From: Mercurialis annua
Taxonomy: Eukaryota > Streptophyta > Magnoliopsida > Malpighiales > Euphorbiaceae
Length of the DNA stretch: 64,000 bases
Assembly: GCF_937616625.2 (NCBI RefSeq)
Contig: NC_065571.1
Coordinates: 53,367,651-53,431,650 of the forward strand
Direction: 5' to 3'
Position numbers and translations under genes: made by a program. Each line of letters begins with the position of its first letter. Positions within the stretch are counted from its first letter, which is position 1. A model generated the notes under the pieces. That model did no database searches. It was not told where the DNA came from and saw only the letters and a program-made list of their open reading frames with translations. Below are positions 41,351-52,521 of the stretch, in pieces.

Positions 41351-42777
41351 TTATAAAAATTCGTCCTCGAATTTTCATACAACCTTTTTACTTATCTTAT
41401 ACCCTTGACCTTTTTCATTTGTTCCTTGTTTAACATTCAATACTATATACTTTGTATTCCATCACACGCTTTCTTGACTTGTCGCTCCTATCCTTGTACA
41501 TCTATCGTCGATATCCTTATTAAATCCGACGTCTTTCTAATATCACACAATATCCACCTCATCTTATCATAAGGGCAATCTTCTATCTTCAAAGCATAAA
41601 CTATAAATCGATTCCTATACTCAACTATCCTCTTTTCATACTCCTATCATACAATATGAACGTCCTAGTTCACCGTCCAATCATTTTCATTCCGCTATTC
41701 ACGCACATCTATTATTCACTTCTTCTCTTATATCGTCATTTAAGATCTTTGACATCCTGTCAAAGAGATACTTACTTTCTAACTTACCACTAATCGGATA
41801 CATATCACTGTCCAACGTATTCACGGTCTTAGCTATATTCTAGCGCGTTGTTTCGAAACTAAGTTCATATCCTAGAAGCATAACGTCTATGTTTTCGCAA
41901 CTATACGTATACATTCGCCTCTTGGTCTTGACCGCAGCTTGCTCGCGAGCACTTCACTTCCGTTACAGAGTTCTGGTCTAGGTATACTTACATGAAAACA
42001 AAACTCTTTCAAAACTCTTTCGATAAAACGATTCATTTTGAACTTTAACTCAAATTTCATTTTCATTTTAACAAAATTGTGCACTAGGGTGATGACGTCT
42101 CTCATCCCCAAAGAGTTGCCACATCTCACCTTTTCGTCCGAACATAATGCATATGATGCATGTCCTATTGATGTATGTACAGATATATGTAGTGATGCAC
42201 TTCTATCAATGTCGTGGCACTTATCGATGACTATCGCGGGTCTAGGCACAACTATGTTTTCAAAATCGTTTACACAAACAACTTTCAAAAAGTTTTAAAC
42301 TTCGAGTTTTGTAAGTTCTCTAGACATTTAAACTCTGTACACGGTAGGTTCTTCCACTTCTGTAACTTCATACTTCTTCTTCATGCACATCTCGACATTT
42401 CGATAATTCGATTTCGATACCATCTATACATCGTATACGTATTTCGCAAAGAAACAAACAAAGGTTTCACAATCCATCGATCATACTTGTCATAATGAAA
42501 CAAACAAGAATTTCACAATCCATCGATCATACTTATCATAATGAAACAAACAAGAATTCTCAATCAATCAAAAATTCACAATCAATCAGCTCGATCTTAA
42601 AACAAATAATACAAACAACTTGGATCAGACATGGCTCAATTCTATAGCTGCAGTAGTTCCTAGCTTAGTCTAATGACCTAATACCTAGGAACAAACAAAC
42701 ATCAATCACAGACTTGCAGTGGTATCATGGACCAACTGCACTCAAATCACATATTAGCAGAGGTAACTGGACCAACT

Positions 42778-42789
42778 GCTCTGATACCA
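42778..42789 (-). other. Primer-binding site, first unit
   Basis: On the minus strand TGGTATCAGAGC lies four bases after the LTR end (GGGTCGTGACA). It is complementary to the 3' end of plant initiator tRNA-Met, the common primer of plant LTR elements. Confidence 0.93.
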
Positions 42790-42793
42790 ACTT

Positions 42794-45219
42794 TGTCACG
42801 ACCCAAATTATTGAGCCGAGACCGGCGCTAGGGAATGGGAGTGGTAGCTCCGAAACCCGTAGCAAGCCTAAAACCACTCTAACTTTTTTTCGCGGAAACG
42901 CAAACACAACTATCCTATAGACATATAATAAGAAAGACACGTTTACAATCATAACATAACATCATATATAGACACATCATCGATACAACCATAGTGGGCA
43001 TCTCACTTCCGTAACTTGTACGTACTAGCCCGTCTATCGATCAATACAAAACTGACAACCAAAAGACGTCACATCAAACAAACATTAAATATGTACACAA
43101 CCTATAAGACCTGACTATTCTATGCTAAGACTCGTCATACGTATACTACTGCAGCACCAAGGGGACTCGTACTCAGCACACCAAAGACGGTCTGTCTGAT
43201 CCGACTCTATACACCTGGAAAACATCAATGTGAGGGGTCAGTATTTGGGGAAATACTGAGTGAGATAACACATTACTAAGGTATTATAGAAAATAACATC
43301 GCATTTAAAACAAAACACATATATACAAACATATTATACTTCAAGCATTTGATCCGATCGAAACCCTAATATCTTAGTATGCATAATGAACATCATCACA
43401 ACATCTAACGATCGATCGATATGAGTCCGGGATAGTTCAACCAGCCGACTCGCAGATACAGGCCCCGGGATAGTTCAACCAGATAGGCTCTGTATCGCAT
43501 GCACAAACAAGTATGATATACGACCCATGAAATCTCTATCTATGACTTACCCGGACGCTGGTGATCACACAGCCTATTGACACCCAATAGGTAGCTTGTT
43601 TCCCCCGGATCATATACTAGTTTTCACAATCTATATATATTCGATAATACGATGCACAAATTCATTTCTATCGATAAAATACTATAGCATGCGATGTAGT
43701 TTAATATTATATTTATAATATAAAAACTATCCATTGCGTAATAATACTCAAAGTAAAGTTTAACTCACTACGATCGCTATTCCTTATATCCAAACGTAAG
43801 CTCCACGCGTCATTCACTCTTTTAACTATTCCAGCTCGTCGATCTCGTACCTCGTCGATGTATCCACTTCCTATTCAAATCATATGTACGTTTAATCCAT
43901 CATCGTAAACTTAATACTAAAACTCTAAGTTATAAACTTAGTTCGATATGATCGTATTCCCGATACGACTCTTGACTTTGATAATATTTTAATCCAATTT
44001 TCTCGAAAATATCAAATGTCTAGATCAAATAGACGTCATACACTCGTGAATACGAGCCGGGGTACACGGGCGTGCCCCGAGGTGGGTTCACGATCGTGCA
44101 ACCAAGTGCACGTTCGTGCACCTCAGGGGTACACGTTCGTGTACTTCTAGTACACGTTCGTGCACCATGAAAAGTGCACGTTCGTGTACTTTAGGTACAC
44201 GATCGTGTACCTTGCTAGGTGCACGTTCGTGTACTTTCAGTACACGTTCGTGCACCCGTGGTACACGGTCGTGCACCACGTGCACAGCTCCTCGGAAGTT
44301 GATTTCCGGGGTTTTATCACCATTCCGACATGCTTCACACATCCATACTCAAAACCCATATCTCGGTTTCTTCAAAAACGTCATAATAACTTCAAAAACG
44401 TCAAATTCGAATCCAAAATCGTTAAAACGATAAAACCGCTCGAAACCTTAAACCAAAACGTCAAGCTTACCTCGATTGACGCTCGTAGAAGATAGAGAAT
44501 CGAATTCTCAATCCATCGGCGCGAGAATCACTCGATTCGGACGAGAAATGGCGAAACCGCGACGGATCGAAGTGATCGCCGTTTTCTTTCTTCGTCTGCT
44601 CCTGATCATTCTTTCTTTCCTTCTTCTTAAGAAACATATATATATATCTTGGCTAATGTACTCTTTTAATCCTTCATTTCTTTAACTTAAACCATTTCTC
44701 TATTAAACTTTCTAATTTAACCAAACGGTTAATTTATTCTTTTAACTCGATTATCTACGTATTATTTATATCCCAATAAATAATACTATTCCAAAAATAA
44801 TTATTTCCGTCTATAATCTTCCAATTTCTATTCTCGAGGCTAAATTTGCTAATTTTCACTTTGGTCCTTGAATTCTTCAAAATTGACAATTTAGCCCAAA
44901 ATGAATCCGCGTCCAAATTTTAAAAGGTCTCCGATTGACCTGAAACTTTTACCACCAATACTATAAAACATTTCGCGGACCTTGGCGAAATAATTCCATT
45001 TTCGGACTTAACTGGTTAAATTACCACTTTAGTCCCTGAACTCTAGTTTGTAACTTTTCTTGATATTTTTCCTTATTTTCTTATTCTAATCCTCAAACAT
45101 ATACGTCTTACTCCATATTATCCTTTTCTTTAATATCCAATATCTTTATCTCTGCAACTCCGGTCCTTCTCTGCCGGACACGTTGCACTAAACGGCACCT
45201 GAACTTACAGGGTATTACA
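42794..45219 (-). repeat. LTR 2 (shared middle LTR), 2426 bp
   Basis: Serves as the 5' LTR of the left unit and the 3' LTR of the right unit. It has no target duplication of its own on either side, as expected for a recombination product. No difference from LTR 1 was seen by eye. Confidence 0.93.
44061..44285. repeat. Near-palindrome array in LTR 2
   Basis: Same array as in LTR 1, displaced by 3880 bp. Modules start at 44106, 44129, 44150, 44174, 44195, 44219, 44240 and 44261. No module appears lost or gained. Confidence 0.93.
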
Positions 45220-45230
45220 TTCTTCCCCCC
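45220..45230 (-). other. Polypurine tract, second unit
   Basis: Same GGGGGGAAGAA tract on the minus strand, abutting LTR 2. Confidence 0.85.
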
Positions 45231-46657
45231 TTATAAAAATTCGTCCTCGAATTTTCATACAACCTTTTTACTTATCTTATACCCTTGACCTTTTTCATTT
45301 GTTCCTTGTTTAACATTCAATACTATATACTTTGTATTCCATCACACGCTTTCTTGACTTGTCGCTCCTATCCTTGTACATCTATCGTCGATATCCTTAT
45401 TAAATCCGACGTCTTTCTAATATCACACAATATCCACCTCATCTTATCATAAGGGCAATCTTCTATCTTCAAAGCATAAACTATAAATCGATTCCTATAC
45501 TCAACTATCCTCTTTTCATACTCCTATCATACAATATGAACGTCCTAGTTCACCGTCCAATCATTTTCATTCCGCTATTCACGCACATCTATTATTCACT
45601 TCTTCTCTTATATCGTCATTTAAGATCTTTGACATCCTGTCAAAGAGATACTTACTTTCTAACTTACCACTAATCGGATACATATCACTGTCCAACGTAT
45701 TCACGGTCTTAGCTATATTCTAGCGCGTTGTTTCGAAACTAAGTTCATATCCTAGAAGCATAACGTCTATGTTTTCGCAACTATACGTATACATTCGCCT
45801 CTTGGTCTTGACCGCAGCTTGCTCGCGAGCACTTCACTTCCGTTACAGAGTTCTGGTCTAGGTATACTTACATGAAAACAAAACTCTTTCAAAACTCTTT
45901 CGATAAAACGATTCATTTTGAACTTTAACTCAAATTTCATTTTCATTTTAACAAAATTGTGCACTAGGGTGATGACGTCTCTCATCCCCAAAGAGTTGCC
46001 ACATCTCACCTTTTCGTCCGAACATAATGCATATGATGCATGTCCTATTGATGTATGTACAGATATATGTAGTGATGCACTTCTATCAATGTCGTGGCAC
46101 TTATCGATGACTATCGCGGGTCTAGGCACAACTATGTTTTCAAAATCGTTTACACAAACAACTTTCAAAAAGTTTTAAACTTCGAGTTTTGTAAGTTCTC
46201 TAGACATTTAAACTCTGTACACGGTAGGTTCTTCCACTTCTGTAACTTCATACTTCTTCTTCATGCACATCTCGACATTTCGATAATTCGATTTCGATAC
46301 CATCTATACATCGTATACGTATTTCGCAAAGAAACAAACAAAGGTTTCACAATCCATCGATCATACTTGTCATAATGAAACAAACAAGAATTTCACAATC
46401 CATCGATCATACTTATCATAATGAAACAAACAAGAATTCTCAATCAATCAAAAATTCACAATCAATCAGCTCGATCTTAAAACAAATAATACAAACAACT
46501 TGGATCAGACATGGCTCAATTCTATAGCTGCAGTAGTTCCTAGCTTAGTCTAATGACCTAATACCTAGGAACAAACAAACATCAATCACAGACTTGCAGT
46601 GGTATCATGGACCAACTGCACTCAAATCACATATTAGCAGAGGTAACTGGACCAACT

Positions 46658-46669
46658 GCTCTGATACCA
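46658..46669 (-). other. Primer-binding site, second unit
   Basis: TGGTATCAGAGC on the minus strand, four bases from LTR 3. LTR 3 is therefore the original 5' LTR. Confidence 0.93.
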
Positions 46670-46673
46670 ACTT

Positions 46674-49099
46674 TGTCACGACCCAAATTATTGAGCCGAG
46701 ACCGGCGCTAGGGAATGGGAGTGGTAGCTCCGAAACCCGTAGCAAGCCTAAAACCACTCTAACTTTTTTTCGCGGAAACGCAAACACAACTATCCTATAG
46801 ACATATAATAAGAAAGACACGTTTACAATCATAACATAACATCATATATAAACACATCATCGATACAATCATAGTGGGCATCTCACTTCCGTAACTTGTA
46901 CGTACTAGCCCGTCTATCGATCAATACAAAACTGACAACCAAAAGACGTCACATCAAACAAACATTAAATATGTACACAACCTATAAGACCTGACTATTC
47001 TATGCTAAGACTCGTCATACGTATACTACTGCAGCACCAAGGGGACTCGTACTCAGCACACCAAAGACGGTCTGTCTGATCCGACTCTATACACCTGGAA
47101 AACATCAATGTGAGGGGTCAGTATTTGGGGAAATACTGAGTGAGATAACACATTACTAAGGTATTATAGAAAATAACATCGCATTTAAAACAAAACACAT
47201 ATATACAAACATATTATACTTCAAGCATTTGATCCGATCGAAACCCTAATATCTTAGTATGCATAATGAACATCATCACAACATCTAACGATCGATCGAT
47301 ATGAGTCCGGGATAGTTCAACCAGCCGACTCGCAGATACAGGCCCCGGGATAGTTCAACCTGATAGGCTCTGTATCGCATGCACAAACAAGTATGATATA
47401 CGACCCATGAAATCTCTATCTATGACTTACCCGGACGCTGGTGATCACACAGCCTATTGACACCCAATAGGTAGCTTGTTTCCCCCGGATCATATACTAG
47501 TTTTCACAATCTATATATATTCGATAATACGATGCACAAATTCATTTCTATCGATAAAATACTATAGCATGCGATGTAGTTTAATATTATATTTATAATA
47601 TAAAAACTATCCATTGCGTAATAATACTCAAAGTAAAGTTTAACTCACTACGATCGCTATTCCTTATATCCAAACGTAAGCTCCACGCGTCATTCACTCT
47701 TTTAACTATTCCAGCTCGTCGATCTCGTACCTCGTCGATGTATCCACTTCCTATTCAAATCATATGTACGTTTAATCCATCATCGTAAACTTAATACTAA
47801 AACTCTAAGTTATAAACTTAGTTCGATATGATCGTATTCCCGATACGACTCTTGACTTTGATAATATTTTAATCCAATTTTCTCGAAAATATCAAATGTC
47901 TAGATCAAATAGACGTCATACACTCGTGAATACGAGCCGGGGTACACGGGCGTGCCCCGAGGTGGGTTCACGATCGTGCAACCAAGTGCACGTTCGTGCA
48001 CCTCAGGGGTACACGTTCGTGTACTTCTAGTACACGTTCGTGCACCATGAAAAGTGCACGTTCGTGTACTTTAGGTACACGATCGTGTACCTTGCTAGGT
48101 GCACGTTCGTGTACTTTCAGTACACGTTCGTGCACCCGTGGTACACGGTCGTGCACCACGTGCACAGCTCCTCGGAAGTTGATTTCCGGGGTTTTATCAC
48201 CATTCCGACATGCTTCACACATCCATACTCAAAACCCATATCTCGGTTTCTTCAAAAACGTCATAATAACTTCAAAAACGTCAAATTCGAATCCAAAATC
48301 GTTAAAACGATAAAACCGCTCGAAACCTTAAACCAAAACGTCAAGCTTACCTCGATTGACGCTCGTAGAAGATAGAGAATCGAATTCTCAATCCATCGGC
48401 GCGAGAATCACTCGATTCGGACGAGAAATGGCGAAACCGCGACGGATCGAAGTGATCGCCGTTTTCTTTCTTCGTCTGCTCCTGATCATTCTTTCTTTCC
48501 TTCTTCTTAAGAAACATATATATATATCTTGGCTAATGTACTCTTTTAATCCTTCATTTCTTTAACTTAAACCATTTCTCTATTAAACTTTCTAATTTAA
48601 CCAAACGGTTAATTTATTCTTTTAACTCGATTATCTACGTATTATTTATATCCCAATAAATAATACTATTCCAAAAATAATTATTTCCGTCTATAATCTT
48701 CCAATTTCTATTCTCGAGGCTAAATTTGCTAATTTTCACTTTGGTCCTTGAATTCTTCAAAATTGACAATTTAGCCCAAAATGAATCCGCGTCCAAATTT
48801 TAAAAGGTCTCCGATTGACCTGAAACTTTTACCACCAATACTATAAAACATTTCGCGGACCTTGGCGAAATAATTCCATTTTCGGACTTAACTGGTTAAA
48901 TTACCACTTTAGTCCCTGAACTCTAGTTTGTAACTTTTCTTGATATTTTTCCTTATTTTCTTATTCTAATCCTCAAACATATACGTCTTACTCCATATTA
49001 TCCTTTTCTTTAATATCCAATATCTTTATCTCTGCAACTCCGGTCCTTCTCTGCCGGACACGTTGCACTAAACGGCACCTGAACTTACAGGGTATTACA
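46674..49099 (-). repeat. LTR 3 (5' LTR of the array), 2426 bp
   Basis: Same length and ends as LTR 1 and 2. Differences noticed by eye: A at 46851, T at 46869 and T at 47361, where the other two LTRs have G, C and A. The following AATTA is the right target duplication. Confidence 0.93.
47941..48165. repeat. Near-palindrome array in LTR 3
   Basis: Third copy of the module array, displaced by 7760 bp from the first. It is unchanged although this LTR carries three other substitutions. Confidence 0.93.
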
Positions 49100-49216
49100 A
49101 ATTATTCGGCCTTAAAATTTATAGCACTGACCACCTTACATTTTTAAATTTTTCCTTCTTATAAATATTTAGTACAACCTTGTCCACCTTATAATAAATT
49201 CCTGGGTCCGCCACTG

Positions 49217-50169
49217 TACTACATATAAAAGCACGTATAGGAGAGGGGAGGGGGGACATGCACATTTACGTTAATATCCTTTTCACTTATAAAATTAATT
49301 ATTAATTAAAAATAAGATAATCATTAATATTAGAATACTAACTAAAATAAACTGTTATATTAAGATAAATTAGAGTATTAACCAAAATAAACTATTATGT
49401 TGAGATAATTGTATAGAGTACCAATTAAAATAAACTATTTTAACTATTTAATAATTACTATTTTAATTATTATTGTATAAAATTCTAATAAGATAAACTA
49501 TTTTAATGAACTACTTTTTTAATTTTATTTTATATCTTCTATTAAAATTATCTATAATATAAAATTTGAGTAATAATTTAAAATTTTTTAAATAATTAAA
49601 ACCGTCATCTTAAATATTCAATAAGATAAACTATTTCAAATCAATTATTATTTTAAATTTTATTTGATAATTTGACAAGTCACACTACAAGTCACGTCTG
49701 AAACACGTAAAGCGACAATCGTATTAAAAATAAATTAAAAAAAAAAAAGAAGTACGTGCGTTTTTGGGCTTGACTAGGTTTTCCGTATAAATTCATGACA
49801 CACCACGATAGTGAGTGGAGTTATTATTGTGTTGGCCGTTCTCTTTGTTTCTTTGCCATTGCCTACACTCTGCTTCTTCTTTTACAGGTTTTACCATTAC
49901 ACTTTCAACTCTTGTACATGCAAACAGTCATTTGATTCTATTCACTTCCACTTAACAAAATTACATATGTTGTTCACTTATGCATAGAAACTGATCATCC
50001 TGTTCTACCTAGCTAGCTACCAGGGTCTGTCTTTAACTTGTTTTTATTTCAATTGTTGCACTTTCTATTTTCAAAATATATGCTATCGGTGATGATCAAC
50101 GTAGAGTTACTATGATCATTAACTTGAATTTATCACCATTTTATTAGAAGTTTTTCAAGCTCGATTCTA
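49217..50169 (+). promoter_or_regulatory. RPC4 upstream region
   Basis: AT-rich spacer, then CT-rich sequence (about 49830-49890) with a ttttacag acceptor-like site at 49881-49888. A 5' UTR with an intron is plausible but not proven. No other gene is seen here. Confidence 0.4.
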
Positions 50170-52003
50170 ATGGAGTCCAAGCCACCTCAAGACCCACCCA
50201 GGAAGGTTTGCTTCAATTAATTTCCTTTTATTCTTCTGATTCTTCTTCTATTTATGTGTTTTTCAAATGAAAAAAAAAGTTTATAATGGTCAATGACTCT
50301 GCTTTTGCAGCTTAAGTTTAAGCCTAAAGCTCCTCAGCGGAGGCCGCCAAAGGCTGAAGTTAAAAGGTGTTTGATATTTAATTTTTAGTTGATCTTTGGA
50401 ACTGCATTGAGTCACCCTTATTGACTTTGCGTATTGCCTATTTCTCTGTTTGCAGTGAAAAGGCTGAAGAGGAGGATGCTGCTCAGGCTATGAAGTTAAT
50501 GAAGCAGTTTCATGTATGATTGTTCATCAATTTGCTAAATTTTTCTAGGCTAAATTAGTGAAATATGTTTGTGTAATTTGATTTATTTCTACCTTGTTCC
50601 ACAGGAAAGGTCTATCAAGGGAAAGCCTAAAATTGAAAAGAAAGGTACATTTTTTAGTTTAAAACAAGCTGTACAAATGTTGTTATGCATTCTTTGTCAT
50701 ATTTTGCCCAATATGAGTTCTGATTCTTTTATCCTTTGATCTTTAAACAGTGCACGGTTCCCAAATTGCATTTGGTTTTGGAGCTGCATCGTCTAACATA
50801 AAAATGTATGGTGTCCCCAAAGGTGGTGCTTCAGTTAACCAAAATCAAGGTTCATCTATCGGTGGTATGCTAATGTTGCTACTTTTTACGGATTTATTGT
50901 TAAAGTCTGCCAGCTACTTTCACCGTGTTTCATAATGTTGTGTTTTCGCAGGTCCTGCTTATTCGTCAGGATTTGGAGAGAAAGAGTATGTGGAACCATG
51001 GGTAAGCTAACTACAACTGAACCTTACAAGCTCTATTATTCTGTCTATGTTCTTTTATCTGAATGTATGCAATCGTTTGCTCAGTTTAGCTTGCTACATT
51101 TTTCATTTTACTGCAGAATTATTACAGTTATTACCCAGTCACTCTTCCTTTGAGGAGGCCATATTCAGGCGATCCAGGTACCTTTTGAGCTTAATCTTTT
51201 GACAGGATAAAGTGCACACTACATAACATGGAATAATTCCCATTGAGATAGTTGTATTCGATTTGAAATGATAAGACTAATGTCATTCCTAATTGGATCA
51301 GATTGGTTCTCTGTTGCATGATTGCATTAATTTTCTCATATTTCTTGTAGCTATACTTGATGCGGAGGAATTTGGAGAGGCTTTCGATGATGTGGAATAT
51401 GACGAAAATTCTATAAATGCAGCAGCAGATCTTGGTTTAATGGTTGGCAATGTACTAAAGTGAATTCAAGTAATCCTGGTTGAATATCTTTCTCATACCT
51501 TTAAATAAATTTGTTGGCAGGAGGAGAATGTTGAGCCAAGTATGTTGTTTCTTCAGTTACCGCCGACAGTGCCTATGGTAAAGCAATCAGCTACTGCAGC
51601 AGATGGCCATAATGTGAACGGAGGAAAGACCTGTAAATTAGAAGATTCACCAGGTGGCTACATGGGTAAAATGCTAGTTTACAAGAGTGGTGCAGTTAAG
51701 CTGAAACTTGGTGACACCCTTTTTGATGTGAGTAGCGAGAACAACTTTCATATATATACATCTCTCTTGTGGATTTATGTGCAATGAATTCTGAAATTAA
51801 TGCATTCTGGAAAGCATCAACTGTCATTTATATTTAATTTGTTGAATTTGCAGGTCTCCCCAGGTTTAGACTGTGCTTTTGCTCAAGATGTTGCAGTTGT
51901 TGATACAACGCAGAAGCACTGTTGTGCTGTTGCAGAGATTGACAAGCATGTCATAGTAACTCCTAACGTGGATTCCATTATCAATAGTATTGCTGATTTG
52001 TGA
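50170..52003 (+). CDS. RPC4: DNA-directed RNA polymerase III subunit RPC4
   Basis: Pol III subunit (POLR3D/Rpc53 family). It pairs with RPC5 in a TFIIF-like subcomplex that acts in initiation and termination on tRNA and 5S genes, in the nucleus. Exons: 50170-50205, 50311-50366, 50456-50513, 50605-50644, 50751-50864, 50952-51001, 51117-51177, 51351-51442, 51521-51727, 51854-52003; phases close to 287 aa. The N-terminus is basic and proline-rich (PPRKLKFKPKAPQRRPPKAE). The middle has LPLRRPYSGDP and an acidic EEFGEAFDDVEYDE. The C-terminal family motif is clear: GKMLVYKSGAVKLKLGDTLF then DVSPGLDCAFAQDVAVVD. The length fits plant members and is shorter than the human protein. Confidence 0.92.
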
Positions 52004-52521
52004 TAATCATTTCGCTGTTTATCTAAATAGGAAATTTATTAGTTTCGGTTTTTTCTCTCCCTAAAATGAGGGTTATAAGAGTTTTGCATTTTCATTTATT
52101 TAACTCTCAATTAGAAACAATAAAATAGGTGAAAAGTTTTTATATGGACTACTCTTTTAACAGATAATACGAAATTTTGTGATCTGTTTTTGCTGTCATT
52201 CCAGTTTGATTGGCATAGATATTTTTTTATTGGTTAAACCATCATATGTTGATGCAGGAAAACATATTCTAATAATCTAATAAATAATGCATGATTTTGA
52301 TCAATGACTCTTGTTTCTTATCTAAGTCATAAGCATTATAATTTGAAATCAAAATCTTTATTATCTATAATAATACTTATATTGAATTCAGTACTGTGAA
52401 AGATCACAAATCTAGCAGCACAATCTGGCAAACTTCAGGACATTGAAGAAAGTTATTCGGAAGAAACAGGTGAGTATATGATTATGATATAATTTTTAAC
52501 TTTTCTGTCTTCTGGAGAAGC
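52004..52521. other. Convergent 3' spacer between RPC4 and the P450
   Basis: About 0.5 kb shared by two 3' UTRs. AATAAA-like signals exist for RPC4 (for example aataaaatagg near 52120). No gene or repeat was noticed. Confidence 0.5.

Larger units (their letters stand above)
41340..42793 (-). mobile_element. Internal region 1 of the array, 1454 bp
   Basis: Between PPT and PBS lies only about 1.4 kb. The longest minus-strand ORF, 41887-42288 (133 aa, starting MKVVCVNDFENIVVPRPAIV), matches no retroviral protein I recognise. A short tandem repeat based on acaatccatcgatcatact occurs near 42465-42540. By eye the region is identical to internal region 2. Confidence 0.85.
45220..46673 (-). mobile_element. 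Internal region 2 of the array, 1454 bp
   Basis: Second copy of the non-coding internal region. The 133-codon minus-strand ORF (45767-46168) is unchanged from the first copy. No gag-pol. Confidence 0.85.
38914..49099 (-). mobile_element. Tandem LTR retrotransposon array: three LTRs, two internal regions
   Basis: Order on the plus strand is LTR 38914-41339, internal 41340-42793, LTR 42794-45219, internal 45220-46673, LTR 46674-49099; the repeat period is 3880 bp. The whole block is flanked by one 5-bp duplication, AATTA (38909-38913 and 49100-49104). The primer-binding site and polypurine tract show the element runs on the minus strand, so the leftmost LTR is the 3' LTR. The internal region is only 1454 bp and encodes no recognisable gag, protease, reverse transcriptase or integrase, so it is non-autonomous (LARD-like). 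The sequence before the 3' LTR (aattcgaggacgaattttta then the G-run) resembles the end of plant Ty3/gypsy elements; that assignment is inference. Confidence 0.93.
38818..49216. mobile_element. Small TIR element interrupted by the LTR array
   Basis: The left end CTGGGGCGGACTTAGGAA and the complement of the right end CAGTGGCGGACCCAGGAA match at 14 of 18 positions. Both are bordered by TACTAC (38812-38817 and 49217-49222). Removing the LTR insertion leaves only about 208 bp, a MITE-sized element. Beyond the ends the arms are not clearly complementary, so the class is uncertain. Confidence 0.6.

Noticed and set aside
41887..42288. 133-codon ORF of the internal region as a gag or accessory protein
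   Set aside because: No zinc knuckle, capsid motif or other recognisable feature; it is overlapped by antisense ORFs of similar length. Noted only as unassigned.
52380..52500. Additional RPC4 exon downstream of the stop
   Set aside because: The conserved C-terminal motif already ends at 52003 with a stop at the usual place; the stretch has no conserved coding sequence.
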